In this document: positions 16,214 through 25,181 of the stretch, one piece after another
Position numbering within the stretch: the stretch's first letter is position 1
How the letters are laid out: every line of letters starts with the position of its first letter
Notes under the pieces: model-generated
Told to the model about the DNA's origin: nothing
The model's database searches: none
Seen by the model: the letters and a program-made list of their open reading frames with translations, nothing else
From: RGIG3009 sp045653425
GTDB taxonomy: Bacteria > Bacillota > Clostridia > Oscillospirales > Acutalibacteraceae
Direction of reading: 5' to 3'
DNA length: 64,000 nt
Assembly: GCA_045653425.1 (NCBI GenBank)
Contig: JAZOLU010000024.1
Coordinates: 1-64,000, forward strand
Translations under genes and position numbers: made by a program

Positions 16214-19200
16214 TTATTCCTCTTTAGGTGCGGGCGGCTCATCGTTCTCCGCTGTTGGTTCAACCACAGTGGGCGTTGCCTCGTCGTTAGTTGTCTCTGC
16301 CGTCAATTCCTCAAACGTGGCGGGAAGCGGACGTTCCTCCGTTAACAGCAACGGCGACACCACAAACCCCTCTTGTATCGGCAAAGCCGCATCGTAATCC
16401 AAATACTCGGTTGGTTTGGGGGATTTTTTGCGACGAGGACGGCATATCAGCATCAACAATAATGCCAATAACGCCACGCCGCTGATACCCAAACCGACCC
16501 ACAAACCGCGTGGGTAATACACCAGTTCTACCGTGTGTTTCCCGGCCGCCACATCAAAGCCCAAAAAGCCCTCGCCAATGGCAACCGTTTCCACTGCCGC
16601 ACCGTCCACGCGCACGGTCCAACCGGCATCGTACGGAATACTCGTCATCATCGTACCGTCCAATGATGAATTCACGGCGCCGGTTACACGATTACCTTCC
16701 AACGCGGTCACGGTAAGCGGGTTGGCGGAGATAGCATCCATCCCTTGGCGGTACGCCTCCTCGTTTAACGTGGCTACGTAGAAATTGCCGGTACAAGATT
16801 GTTCAGCACTCACCAACAAGGTAATTTCCGTTCCCGCCTGCTGCACCCCGACGTCCAAAATATAGGGCTCGTTCGGAGATACCTGCCAACTGCTTTCGCC
16901 GCAAGATACTGTCATTGACTCTGCCGCCATACAATCGGCAAATACAAACACCTGACCCGCCTTTTCTACGGTAGCGGTAAAGTACGCACCCGCGCCTTCC
17001 CCCTGCGGGTCTACCCGAAAACCGGGGAAAGGATAAGTAACGGATGCCCCTGTCCCCTCTTCTGCCGTAAAACTGTTCAATTCATATAAGGGCAGGTAGG
17101 TGTCCGTGAGCATACCATACAAATCTTCCTGCGAACCCAAGGGGTTGTATTTGCTGTAATAATACTCTTTAACCTCGGAATCCACCACATACCCCAGTCC
17201 CAGCGCATCCTGATTTTCGTAAATATACAGGGTGGTTTCCCCCGCTGTTACCGTGGCACGCTTTTGCAGTTGCGGGTGGTTGGCAATGTTGGATTGCGTA
17301 ATAAAATACCGCACGCCGAACAACGAATCCGTAAACGGCACAAACGAGTGATACAAATGGCTGTTCACCCCGTTGATGGCATACCCCAATCCACCCATCA
17401 GTTTGGTGGTGGCATAGTAATTGCTCGAAGCAAAATTGGTAATGCCGCGATAGTGGAACAACGCGGTATCCACACAAGTACGCCGCGGCACAAATTCCAA
17501 ACGGTAAAAATCCTCGCCCAGTTTTTCATCGCCCAGTGCCTGTGCCTTTTGCACCGCCGCGTGCAACGCCGTGGTAAGTTCATTGTCCACATAATCGTCG
17601 TGCCGCGTAAAATATTCGTTACGGTTTACTTCCAAAATGGCGTTGCCGCCGGCAAAGGTCATCTCCGCCGTTACCGCAAGCAGCAACATAGCATACACCA
17701 ACCGCCGCCGCAAATGGCGGCGTGCCGCCAGTGCCAATATAGCCGTGTATATGGCAATGAGTGCTAAGTTCACATACACCACTTGGAAGTTGTATTCCTC
17801 CGCACCAAAACGCTCTTCAATGACTAAATAAGCCACCAAACCCGCACATACGGCAAATACCTGCTTTACAGTGATTTCCTTTATGTGCAGCAATGTTTCA
17901 TACAACATCAATAACAACACAAAACTGTATAAGAACGAATAGCGATACGGCAAGTCGTTAGGAGCGTGTAGCCCGTGCCACAACAAATCGCTCCAGTTCA
18001 CCAAAAAACTGAATGCCAACACAAGCCACAAACCCACAAAAGCCACCCTTCGGCGCAGAGGGATGCCGCCGTTAAGCGCAAACAACGGTACGCCGATAGC
18101 CGCCAGCACACCGCAATACAAGTTAGGTAGGTTGCCGGAACGAATGGTGGGCGACGTGCCCGCCAGATGCCGACCAAGTAACTCAAACATATCCCGCGTG
18201 CTATTAATGGCAGGCAGCGTATCCCCAGCAGCAGAAGTCACTTTTAACGCAAAATATACGGGTATCAGCAAGAACGCCACCAGCCCGGCGGCCAGCACGG
18301 AATAGCCGGCAAAGCGGGCAAAACTCACGCCGATTTGCCGACCGGTGCGTTGCGCACGCAGGCAATAGGTTACATAATACAGTACCAAGAACACGCACAA
18401 CATAAACGCCAAATAGTAGTTGGCGTACAACGCATACGCCAGCGACAACACATACGTGAGGTACTTGCCCGTGTGCATTAACCGCTCAAATCCGTAAACC
18501 ACCAGTGGCAAAACCATAACCACGTCCAGCCACATCACGTTCCACGAATACGCCAGCAGATACATCATCAACGAATACATTACCGAAACGGCGGGAATTG
18601 CCAACGTCTGCTTGCGGAACACTTGCTGCACACAAAACGCAAACAACGCGCCGGTTACCGCGTTTTTGAGCAAGGTAATCAGTAAAATACCCTCCGCCAA
18701 CAAGTTTTCCGGAAACAGCGTGAGCAACACATTGAACGGACTTGCCAAATAGTACGCAAACAACGATATATAGTTCGCACCCAGGCCCACTTCAAAATTA
18801 TACAGCGGATTCCCGCCGTTAAGAATTAAATCGCGCAGGCCGGAAAGCAGCGGTGCGTATTGGTGGTGCATATCCACCGCCATACCGGTTTTTTCGCCAA
18901 ACGGCCACATACCCACAAAAGAATACGCCACGCACATAGCCGCCAGCGACAACAAACCCGAAAGCAACGGATAATACCACGCCGCGTGCTGCACTTTTTC
19001 GCGGTGAGAGCACAACGCCTCGCGCGATAACACAAAAATGAGCGCACCGAGCAACACCGCCACACCGCCGCAACACAGTGCCTTGTGTGCTACGCCGTTG
19101 ACCGTGGCGGTATCAATCTCCAACGGATTCCATTTGCCGAATCCCCACAGGCAAACAAACACCATCGCCGCGAATCCACCGGAAACCATCAGCGGCATCC

Positions 19201-19246
19201 ATAACCGATGAAAGGCACCTCTCTGTTGGGTCGTACGCAATGTCAT
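16214..19246 (-). CDS. YfhO-family membrane glycosyltransferase-like protein
   Basis: A 1010-residue polytopic protein of the YfhO family. In Bacillus and Listeria relatives such proteins add sugars to teichoic or lipoteichoic acid outside the cell from polyprenyl-phosphate donors. About a dozen membrane segments fill residues 1-510. The conserved first loop (AVDMHHQYAPLLSGLRDLIL, near residue 98) with GGNPLYNFEVGLGANY is family-typical. A soluble beta-rich part follows, then a last membrane segment near residue 945 (WVGLGISGVALLALLLML) and an acidic, proline-rich tail. Of two nearby ATGs, the one at 19246 is chosen because AAGGAG lies 7 bp upstream; the ATG at 19252 would be 1 bp from it. 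Its gene neighbours do not reveal the substrate. Confidence 0.85.
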   Translation of the reverse strand: MTLRTTQQRGAFHRLWMPLMVSGGFAAMVFVCLWGFGKWNPLEIDTATVNGVAHKALCCGGVAVLLGALIFVLSREALCSHREKVQHAAWYYPLLSGLLSLAAMCVAYSFVGMWPFGEKTGMAVDMHHQYAPLLSGLRDLILNGGNPLYNFEVGLGANYISLFAYYLASPFNVLLTLFPENLLAEGILLITLLKNAVTGALFAFCVQQVFRKQTLAIPAVSVMYSLMMYLLAYSWNVMWLDVVMVLPLVVYGFERLMHTGKYLTYVLSLAYALYANYYLAFMLCVFLVLYYVTYCLRAQRTGRQIGVSFARFAGYSVLAAGLVAFLLIPVYFALKVTSAAGDTLPAINSTRDMFELLGRHLAGTSPTIRSGNLPNLYCGVLAAIGVPLFALNGGIPLRRRVAFVGLWLVLAFSFLVNWSDLLWHGLHAPNDLPYRYSFLYSFVLLLMLYETLLHIKEITVKQVFAVCAGLVAYLVIEERFGAEEYNFQVVYVNLALIAIYTAILALAARRHLRRRLVYAMLLLAVTAEMTFAGGNAILEVNRNEYFTRHDDYVDNELTTALHAAVQKAQALGDEKLGEDFYRLEFVPRRTCVDTALFHYRGITNFASSNYYATTKLMGGLGYAINGVNSHLYHSFVPFTDSLFGVRYFITQSNIANHPQLQKRATVTAGETTLYIYENQDALGLGYVVDSEVKEYYYSKYNPLGSQEDLYGMLTDTYLPLYELNSFTAEEGTGASVTYPFPGFRVDPQGEGAGAYFTATVEKAGQVFVFADCMAAESMTVSCGESSWQVSPNEPYILDVGVQQAGTEITLLVSAEQSCTGNFYVATLNEEAYRQGMDAISANPLTVTALEGNRVTGAVNSSLDGTMMTSIPYDAGWTVRVDGAAVETVAIGEGFLGFDVAAGKHTVELVYYPRGLWVGLGISGVALLALLLMLICRPRRKKSPKPTEYLDYDAALPIQEGFVVSPLLLTEERPLPATFEELTAETTNDEATPTVVEPTAENDEPPAPKEE

Positions 19247-19293
19247 AACCATTCTCCTTTATAGAAAATCGAATGAAATTTCACACCGTTTGC

Positions 19294-19322
19294 ATTATAC
19301 CATACTCCTCGCCAAAGAGCAA
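19294..19322 (-). promoter_or_regulatory. promoter of the YfhO gene
   Basis: On the minus strand TTGCTC (19322-19317) and TATAAT (19299-19294) with a 17-base spacer. Confidence 0.65.
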
Positions 19323-19355
19323 TGTATCTCTTTGAAAAAAGATACGTAAAAATCC

Positions 19356-19384
19356 TTGACAAACCAGCCGCAACAGAGTATAAT
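19356..19384 (+). promoter_or_regulatory. consensus promoter of tRNA-Pro
   Basis: TTGACA (19356-19361), 17 bases, TATAAT (19379-19384): a perfect sigma-A promoter 22 bp before the tRNA. Confidence 0.9.
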
Positions 19385-19405
19385 AACCTATGCTTTTGAC
19401 GATAT

Positions 19406-19482
19406 CGAGATGTGGCTCAGTTTGGTAGAGCGCTGCGTTCGGGACGCAGAGGCCGCAGGTTCAAATCCTGTCATCTCGACCA
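19406..19482 (+). tRNA. tRNA-Pro, anticodon CGG
   Basis: A 77-nt cloverleaf with acceptor stem CGAGATG (19406-19412) pairing with CATCTCG (19472-19478), discriminator A and encoded CCA. The anticodon stem CTGCG/CGCAG encloses the loop TTCGGGA, giving CGG, which reads CCG. The T arm has GGTTCAAATCC. It has its own promoter and terminator. Confidence 0.96.
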
Positions 19483-19487
19483 TCACG

Positions 19488-19516
19488 AAAAAACCCGCTT
19501 AAACAGCGGGTTTTTT
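19488..19516 (+). terminator. terminator of tRNA-Pro
   Basis: Stem of A-run plus CCCGCT (19488-19499) with AGCGGG plus T-run (19505-19516), loop TAAAC. It is also positioned to stop transcripts leaving tyrA on the other strand. Confidence 0.88.
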
Positions 19517-19545
19517 CGTTGCCTAAAAGGGGCTGCAAGACACCT

Positions 19546-20403
19546 TTATTGTTTATCAAACAGAGCACGCCGTTTGGTGGAATGACGCATCATTTCTCTC
19601 ATTCCGTCAACGTCTTCCGTTTCCAGCATGGTTTTCAGTTGATTAAATTTATCCATAAACAAGTCCATCTGCCCCAAAAGTGCTTCCTTGTTTTCTACAA
19701 AGAGTTCACTCCACATAAGGTCGTTTATGCGTGCAATACGGGTTAAATCCCTAAACGAGTCACCCGTAAACTTCTCCATATTCTCTTTGTCGTTACAGGT
19801 CATCAGCGTAATGGCAATGCAGTGGGTCAACTGCGAAAGAAAACCCACCATCTCATCGTGCTCTTCCGGGGAAAGGGTGGTCACGTTGGAAAACCCCAAC
19901 AATCTTCCAAGTTCCATACACGTCCGAATGGCATCGGGCGTGTTTTTTTCGGTGGGGGTCACAATGTAGTTGGCACCCACAAACATCGTGTGGGTGCTGT
20001 TTTCCACGCCGGAAACCTCCCGCCCCGCCATAGGGTGTGCCGCAATAAATTCCACATCCGGGCGAAGCATATTCTGGATTTTATGCACAATATTTTTCTT
20101 AACACCGGTTACATCAGTAATAAGTGCGCCGCTTTTCAAGAGTGCTTGATTCTGCTCAATCCATTCCACAAACACGTGGGGATAAAGCGCAAATATCACC
20201 AAATCCGCTTGCCCAATCATACGCTCATCCAGTGTTGTTGATCCCTCGTCAATCATCTTCTCTTTCAGCGCGTAGTCTATGGAACTTTGCTCTTTGGTGA
20301 TGGCACTTATATGAAATCCAAATCGCTTGAGCACCTTGGCATAGCTGCCTCCCAAAAGGCCAAGACCGACAATCAAAATGTTTTTACTCACATCTACTAT
20401 CAT
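19546..20403 (-). CDS. tyrA: prephenate dehydrogenase
   Basis: Oxidatively decarboxylates prephenate to 4-hydroxyphenylpyruvate using NAD(P)+, the tyrosine branch. The 285-residue protein begins with the dinucleotide fold ILIVGLGLLGGSYAKVLK, then DLVIFALYPHVF near residue 71, ITDVTGVKKNI near residue 95, HPMAGREVSG near residue 121 with the active-site histidine, and the helical region with LTHCIAI near residue 192. No ACT domain is present. It overlaps aroA by ATGA, so translation is coupled; it is the last gene of the aromatic operon. Confidence 0.93.
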   Translation of the reverse strand: MIVDVSKNILIVGLGLLGGSYAKVLKRFGFHISAITKEQSSIDYALKEKMIDEGSTTLDERMIGQADLVIFALYPHVFVEWIEQNQALLKSGALITDVTGVKKNIVHKIQNMLRPDVEFIAAHPMAGREVSGVENSTHTMFVGANYIVTPTEKNTPDAIRTCMELGRLLGFSNVTTLSPEEHDEMVGFLSQLTHCIAITLMTCNDKENMEKFTGDSFRDLTRIARINDLMWSELFVENKEALLGQMDLFMDKFNQLKTMLETEDVDGMREMMRHSTKRRALFDKQ

Positions 20404-21602
20404 TGTGTTTCTACCTCTGCTCCCAGTTGTTTTATATCCTCAAAAAATCCGGGGTAACTTTTGCGCACCGCCTGTGCGCCGTCAATCGCTCCACCCGTTT
20501 GGGAAAGCACCAACGACATAGCCATAACAATACGATGGTCGTTGTGGCTGCTGATAAGTTGACCCGTGTATTTCAGTTCTTGTTTCGGCACGGTGATGGT
20601 GTTGTTGCCAAACACAAGCCCCCCGCCCAGTTTTTGAAGTTCTTGGTGCATAGCCGCACCCCTATCGCTTTCCTTGACCTTTAAGCGGTCTGTTCCCGTA
20701 AACACCGCTCCATTTTTTAACGCCGCCAAAGCAAACAACACCGGACCTAGGTCGGGGCAATCCGAAATATCCAACGTGGGGGTACCTGCCGAAATTTGGC
20801 GAAAATACTCACCATACACGCTATCGCCTTGAAGACTGTCGGGATTAAGGTTTTCTATGCGGATATCCGAACCAATGTGATTAAACGCGTCCAGAAACGC
20901 CGCGTTGGAGTAATCCCCCTCAATTTTTCCGAAAAACGCGTGTAACCGCGATTTTTTGATGGCAATGGTATAGTCATCCACAAACTCCACGTTTGCGCCA
21001 AAAGATTGCAGTGCCGAAATGGTGAGGTTAACGTAAGACCTACTCTCAAACGGTGGGATAACCTCAATAACCGAATCCTCACCCAAATATACAAGAGCGA
21101 AAATCAGTCCGGTAATAAACTGGCTGCTGATATCTCCTCTGACTTTATACTGTCCGCTATGCAATTTGCCGCAAACCGTTACGGAATTGGAAGTCTTTTC
21201 AAACACAAAGCCATTTTCGCGACAAAGCTGCTCGTATACATCCAACGGCCTTTCAAAAAGTCGTTCACTGCCGCACAAGGTAACCCGCTTTCCCGGGCAC
21301 AGGGCAAGCGGAATAAAAAAGCGTAAGGTGCTGCCGCTTTCTCGACACGGCAACACGGGGTTGTCCGCTTGCATAAATTTTGCCGAATCGATGCTCACGG
21401 TATCATTATCCACCGCAATTTTGGCACCCAGTGCCCTTAGGCAATCCATACTGGCAAGGATATCCTCGCTATAATCAAAGCCCGATATGCCGCATATTTG
21501 TTTTGACAGCGCCGCACCAATTAAGTATCGGTGCGCCATACTTTTGGAAGGCGGTGCACTTATCGTTCCGCTTAATTTGCACGGTTTGAATGTTGCTATC
21601 AT
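20400..21602 (-). CDS. aroA: 3-phosphoshikimate 1-carboxyvinyltransferase (EPSP synthase)
   Basis: Joins shikimate-3-phosphate and PEP to give EPSP. The 400-residue protein has the substrate motifs PPSKSMAHRYLI near residue 17, ESGSTLRFFIPLA near residue 86, a GGD-equivalent KVRGDISSQFITGL near residue 153, DYSNAAFLDA near residue 231, DCPDLGPVLFALAA near residue 278 and ESDRGAAMHQEL near residue 308, plus HNDHRIVMAMS near residue 354. AGAGGA precedes the ATG, 15 bp after the aroB stop. It belongs to the operon controlled by the Phe/Tyr leader. Confidence 0.95.
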   Translation of the reverse strand: MIATFKPCKLSGTISAPPSKSMAHRYLIGAALSKQICGISGFDYSEDILASMDCLRALGAKIAVDNDTVSIDSAKFMQADNPVLPCRESGSTLRFFIPLALCPGKRVTLCGSERLFERPLDVYEQLCRENGFVFEKTSNSVTVCGKLHSGQYKVRGDISSQFITGLIFALVYLGEDSVIEVIPPFESRSYVNLTISALQSFGANVEFVDDYTIAIKKSRLHAFFGKIEGDYSNAAFLDAFNHIGSDIRIENLNPDSLQGDSVYGEYFRQISAGTPTLDISDCPDLGPVLFALAALKNGAVFTGTDRLKVKESDRGAAMHQELQKLGGGLVFGNNTITVPKQELKYTGQLISSHNDHRIVMAMSLVLSQTGGAIDGAQAVRKSYPGFFEDIKQLGAEVETQ

Positions 21603-21617
21603 CGTATCCGTCCTCTG

Positions 21618-22655
21618 TTACATAGTCCCCGTCACGCGGTCTCCCAAACAGGTCTTCGCCCAGTCAATCACATCCAGGCATTTCATTGTTTTCAGTTCAT
21701 AACGTCCAATCTCTTTCACCAATGTCACGGTTACCCTGTCGCCATCTGCCTTTTTATCGTGGAACGCCGCCTCGGTAATCTTAGCCCAATCCAATTCAAC
21801 CGCGTTGTACAGACCGCACTTTTTAAGCACCTCAATCACTCGCGGTCGGATTGTTTCACCGCACATGGGAATGAGACCCAACGCCACACATTCGCCGTGA
21901 TACAGTTCCCGCAAATTTTCACTGCTTTCAATACCGTGGCCAACGGTGTGTCCAAAATTGAGTATCTTTCTGAGTCCCGTTTCCTTTTCGTCTTGCTCAA
22001 CCACAGCTTTTTTAATGTTCAGTGAACGAACAATAATTTCATCCAGATGAGTTGCTATTTCTTTATGTTCAAATATAGCAAACAACTCACTGTCCGAAGT
22101 GAGCGCCATTTTAACCGCTTCGGCAAGGCCGTTTGAAATTTGTCTTTGCGGCAATGTTTTGAGCAATTCAGGGTCAATCAGCACCTTTTTCGGTTGATAA
22201 AAAGCACCCACTATATTTTTTACGCCGCCCAAATTGATGGCCGTCTTTCCGCCAATGGAAGAGTCTATCTGCGAAAGGAGTGTGGTGGGGATATTATAAA
22301 AATCAATTCCTCTCATATAGGTCGAAGCCGCAAACCCCGAAAGGTCGCCAACCACACCGCCGCCCACTGCCACAACACAGTCTTTTCGCGAAAAGCCGCG
22401 GTTCAGCATCGTGTGTAAAAGTTTGCCGAACACGTCCAAACTTTTGGAGGCTTCCCCGCTCTCCACGGTGCAAATAACCGGCTCTTTGCATTGTTCTGCC
22501 AAAGTCTGTGCATAGGCGGCAGGAACACCGGAATCCGTTACTACAAGCACCCGCCTGTCTAAATTCAAAAGCGTTCCCGCACGTTCCAGAATACCGCGTT
22601 CGACGATGATATCGTAACTATCTTCTTTTAAGTTCATATGTATCGTCATAGCCAT
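21618..22655 (-). CDS. aroB: 3-dehydroquinate synthase
   Basis: Converts DAHP to 3-dehydroquinate with NAD+ and a divalent metal. The 345-residue protein shows GGGVVGDLSGFAASTYMRG near residue 98, IPTTLLSQIDSSIGGKTAINLGGVKN near residues 123-149, and the metal ligands in GLAEAVK and NFGHTVGHGIES near residue 235. The ATG at 22655 overlaps the pheA stop as TGATG with AAGGG just upstream; a GTG 3 bp earlier and an ATG at 22649 are alternatives. Coupled translation with pheA is likely. Confidence 0.94.
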   Translation of the reverse strand: MAMTIHMNLKEDSYDIIVERGILERAGTLLNLDRRVLVVTDSGVPAAYAQTLAEQCKEPVICTVESGEASKSLDVFGKLLHTMLNRGFSRKDCVVAVGGGVVGDLSGFAASTYMRGIDFYNIPTTLLSQIDSSIGGKTAINLGGVKNIVGAFYQPKKVLIDPELLKTLPQRQISNGLAEAVKMALTSDSELFAIFEHKEIATHLDEIIVRSLNIKKAVVEQDEKETGLRKILNFGHTVGHGIESSENLRELYHGECVALGLIPMCGETIRPRVIEVLKKCGLYNAVELDWAKITEAAFHDKKADGDRVTVTLVKEIGRYELKTMKCLDVIDWAKTCLGDRVTGTM

Positions 22656-23749
22656 CACCCTTGCAACTCCGTGTGCGGCGCAAAAGTCCCTGCCACTTTC
22701 AGTTTATCACACACCTGGTTTAAGTCCTCCAACATTGCCTTGCCGTTATCCGTATTGGTCGTGCCGTCAATTTCTACATAGAAATAATACTGCCACGAAT
22801 GTTTTTTGAGCGGTCGGCTTCGAAGTGCCGTCATATTGTAGCCGTATTTTCCTATAATGCTGATAGCGTTGGCAAGCGAACCTGCTTCGTTTTTCACCGT
22901 GAACATTAAAACGGAATTGGCGAGTGCGGGCGAATTGGCTTGAACTTTGGAAAGAACAGCAAAACGCGTGGTGTTTTCTCCACTTTTGTTAATATTAGCT
23001 TCCAACACGGTAAGCCCGTAGATTTCCGCCGTTTCCACACTGGCAATGGCGCCGAACGTTTTATCGTTTCGTTCGGCAACCGATTTGGCGGCCACTGCCG
23101 TATTATTGGCTTCCTCCGTGTCAAACCCACGGAACTTAATGTAATCGTGGCACTGGCTGAGGGCGTGCGGATGACTGGTGACTCGCTGAATATCGGAAAC
23201 CGTTGCACCGGAAACGCCCAACAGATTTTGGTGGATTTCAAGCTCGTAAATGCCGTTTATAAAGAGTCCACCCGAAAAGATGAGGTCTATTGTCTGCCCC
23301 ACTTCGCCCGCGTAACTGTTTTCGATGGGAAGCACCGCTACATCGCTTTCGCCGTTTACCACCGAATCGTACGCGGCCTTAAAATCGCGGTAAGAAACTC
23401 GGTTACATTCGGGGAATATTCTTCCCGCCGCTATATGCGCAAACGCACCCTCAACGCCGCTGTATGCCACCTTTAAGCCGCTTTGCATACGGTATTGGTA
23501 CGCGCGAGAAACCGACATCACCTTTTTGATGTAATCAATATAATATCCTTTTAAGGTATCATCCTCTATGTAAGCCGCATTGTTTTGAATTACCGCATCT
23601 TCCCGCTTTTGGTCCAAAATCGGTAATCCGTACGCTTTTTTATATTCAAAAACCATTTCGGCAGCTCTCATTCTTTTTACAAAGAGTTCTGCCATTTGGG
23701 AATCTACCTCGTTTATAATTTTTCTGGCTTCATCTAATCTGTTTCCCAT
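22655..23749 (-). CDS. pheA: bifunctional chorismate mutase / prephenate dehydratase
   Basis: Rearranges chorismate to prephenate and dehydrates it to phenylpyruvate. The roughly 364-residue protein has an AroQ-type helical mutase domain at residues 1-90 (RLDEARKIINEVDSQMAELFVKRM). The dehydratase domain follows, with VAYSGVEGAFAHIAA near residue 94 and VLPIENSYAGEVGQT near residue 141. A C-terminal ACT domain for phenylalanine feedback has FTVKNEAGSLANAISIIGKYGYNMTALRSRP near residues 280-311 and the ESRP-like end. The ATG at 23749 is chosen because AAGGAAG is 6 bp upstream; an ATG two codons earlier touches that site. With tyrA in the same operon, both amino acid branches are covered. Confidence 0.93.
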   Translation of the reverse strand: MGNRLDEARKIINEVDSQMAELFVKRMRAAEMVFEYKKAYGLPILDQKREDAVIQNNAAYIEDDTLKGYYIDYIKKVMSVSRAYQYRMQSGLKVAYSGVEGAFAHIAAGRIFPECNRVSYRDFKAAYDSVVNGESDVAVLPIENSYAGEVGQTIDLIFSGGLFINGIYELEIHQNLLGVSGATVSDIQRVTSHPHALSQCHDYIKFRGFDTEEANNTAVAAKSVAERNDKTFGAIASVETAEIYGLTVLEANINKSGENTTRFAVLSKVQANSPALANSVLMFTVKNEAGSLANAISIIGKYGYNMTALRSRPLKKHSWQYYFYVEIDGTTNTDNGKAMLEDLNQVCDKLKVAGTFAPHTELQG

Positions 23750-23792
23750 TTCCATCTTCCTTTTCACAATCTCAAAAATTGCGTTACCGGTA

Positions 23793-24821
23793 TTACAGTT
23801 TATCTGCAATATCCAAAATCAACCGTTCTGTTTTGTCCCAACCAAGGCAGGGGTCGGTAATGGATTTGCCGAAAACGTGCTCTCCCGCGCCTTGCGCGCC
23901 GTCCTCAATATAACTTACAATCATCAAACCCTTTACCAGTTTCTTAATGTCGGCATTCTGATTACGGCTGTGAACAACGTCTTTGGCGATGCGGACCTGT
24001 TCCAGATACTGTTTGCCGGAATTGTTATGGTTGGTATCCACAATAACCGAAGGATTTACCAGTTGAGATTTCCGGTACAATTCATCCACGCGCAACAGGT
24101 CTTCATAATGATAGTTGGAAACGCTTCTGCCGGTAAAATCAATATACCCGCGAAGAATCGCGTGGGCACAAGAGTTGCCCTCACTGGTAACCTCCCAGCC
24201 GCGATAAATAAAGGTGTGGCTCCCCTGTGCCGCTACAATGGAATTCATCATCACACCAAGGTCACCGCCGGTAGGATTCTTCATACCAACGGGAATACCG
24301 AGACCGCTTGCGGTAAGGCGGTGCTGTTGGTTTTCCACCGAGCGCGCCCCAATGGCAACATAGGAAAGCAGGTCGGAGAGATAACGATGATTTTCGGGAT
24401 AAAGCATTTCGTCTGCACAGGAAAAATCGTAGTCACGCAAAGCTTTCAGATGCAGTTCACGGATGGCAACAATCCCTTTGTACATATCGGGCTTTGCTTC
24501 GGGGTCGGGCTGATGAAGCATCCCTTTATACCCCTGTCCCGTGGTTCTCGGTTTGTTGGTATAAATTCTCGGTATAATAATAATTTTATCCGAAACCTGC
24601 TCCTCAATTTTACGAAGCCGTGCGATGTATTCCAGCACGGGTTCGCTATAATCGGCAGAACAAGGGCCAATCACCAGAATAAATTTATCCAAACTGCCCT
24701 CAAACACGGCTTTTATTTGTTCGTCACGTGCCGCTTTCACCTGCGCCATACGCTCGGTTAGCGGAAAATCCTTTTTAACATCCTGCGGAATGGGGAGTTT
24801 TCTGTGGAAATTCATTTGCAT
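23793..24821 (-). CDS. aroF: 3-deoxy-7-phosphoheptulonate (DAHP) synthase, type I
   Basis: First step of the shikimate pathway, condensing PEP and erythrose-4-phosphate. The 342-residue protein has FILVIGPCSADY near residue 47, PRIYTNKPRTTGQGYKG near residue 84, DEMLYPENHRYLSDLLSYVAIGARSVENQQHR near residues 136-167, GMKNPTGGDLGVMMNSI near residue 178 and IVDTNHNNSGKQ near residue 257. This is the AroF/AroG/AroH class rather than the AroA-Q/KDO8P-like class common in other Firmicutes. It is the first gene after the attenuator; AGAGAGG precedes the start. Confidence 0.95.
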   Translation of the reverse strand: MQMNFHRKLPIPQDVKKDFPLTERMAQVKAARDEQIKAVFEGSLDKFILVIGPCSADYSEPVLEYIARLRKIEEQVSDKIIIIPRIYTNKPRTTGQGYKGMLHQPDPEAKPDMYKGIVAIRELHLKALRDYDFSCADEMLYPENHRYLSDLLSYVAIGARSVENQQHRLTASGLGIPVGMKNPTGGDLGVMMNSIVAAQGSHTFIYRGWEVTSEGNSCAHAILRGYIDFTGRSVSNYHYEDLLRVDELYRKSQLVNPSVIVDTNHNNSGKQYLEQVRIAKDVVHSRNQNADIKKLVKGLMIVSYIEDGAQGAGEHVFGKSITDPCLGWDKTERLILDIADKL

Positions 24822-24852
24822 AATCGGTTACCTCTCTCTTTGAAATTGCGGA

Positions 24853-24904
24853 AAATAAAAAGCCCGCATTCCCTTAATGCCCTAAAGCGTAACGAATGCG
24901 GACT
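24853..24904 (-). terminator. attenuator terminator of the aromatic operon
   Basis: On the minus strand AGTCCGCATTC (24904-24894) pairs with GAATGCGGGCT (24871-24861), one G-U pair, around a 22-nt loop and is followed by a T-rich run. It sits between the leader peptide stop and aroF, so it would stop transcription before the structural genes unless disrupted by a competing fold. Confidence 0.8.
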
Positions 24905-24933
24905 GTCCGTATTGTTTAACCCAATGATGTTGA

Positions 24934-25011
24934 TTACACATTGGATATCACAGAAAGCGGGCAGCCCTTGACAAAGTAATAAAAATAGTTAAAAAACGTA
25001 TTCTTATTCAT
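24934..25011 (-). CDS. Phe/Tyr-rich leader peptide (attenuator)
   Basis: A 25-codon reading frame with ATG at 25011-25009, an excellent AAGGAGGAG ribosome-binding site, and stop TAA at 24936-24934. Residues 6-13 read FFNYFYYF: four Phe and three Tyr codons in eight. It lies between a perfect promoter and a terminator hairpin that precedes aroF. This is the architecture of pheA/pheST-type ribosome-mediated attenuation in enterobacteria. When charged tRNA-Phe or tRNA-Tyr is scarce the ribosome would stall on these codons and prevent the terminator from forming. The exact competing hairpin is not settled; a CCAATG/CATTGG stem lies downstream of the run. Confidence 0.85.
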   Translation of the reverse strand: MNKNTFFNYFYYFVKGCPLSVISNV

Positions 25012-25043
25012 AACTGCTCCTCCTTCGTGATTCATTGTCCTAC

Positions 25044-25072
25044 ATTATACACCCGTTTTTTGGATATGTCAA
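25044..25072 (-). promoter_or_regulatory. consensus promoter of the aromatic operon
   Basis: On the minus strand TTGACA (25072-25067), 17 bases, TATAAT (25049-25044): a perfect sigma-A promoter, about 30 bp before the leader peptide start. Confidence 0.92.
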
Positions 25073-25181
25073 TAGCACTTGTGCGAAATAAATGACAAAA
25101 CAACCCGCCGCGGTATAGCCAAGTGTTCTTAAGGACACTTGGCTAGTTTTATTCGCCTTCGGCAGTTTTGTGGCGAATAAA

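Noticed and set aside
17264..17767. 167-codon plus-strand frame inside the YfhO gene
   Set aside because: Antisense shadow of a clear 1010-codon gene; no RBS or family match.
23877..24761. 294-codon plus-strand frame opposite aroF
   Set aside because: Antisense shadow of DAHP synthase, whose motifs are complete.
24822..25011. T-box riboswitch in front of the aromatic operon
   Set aside because: I find no T-box consensus, and the Phe/Tyr leader peptide explains the leader better.
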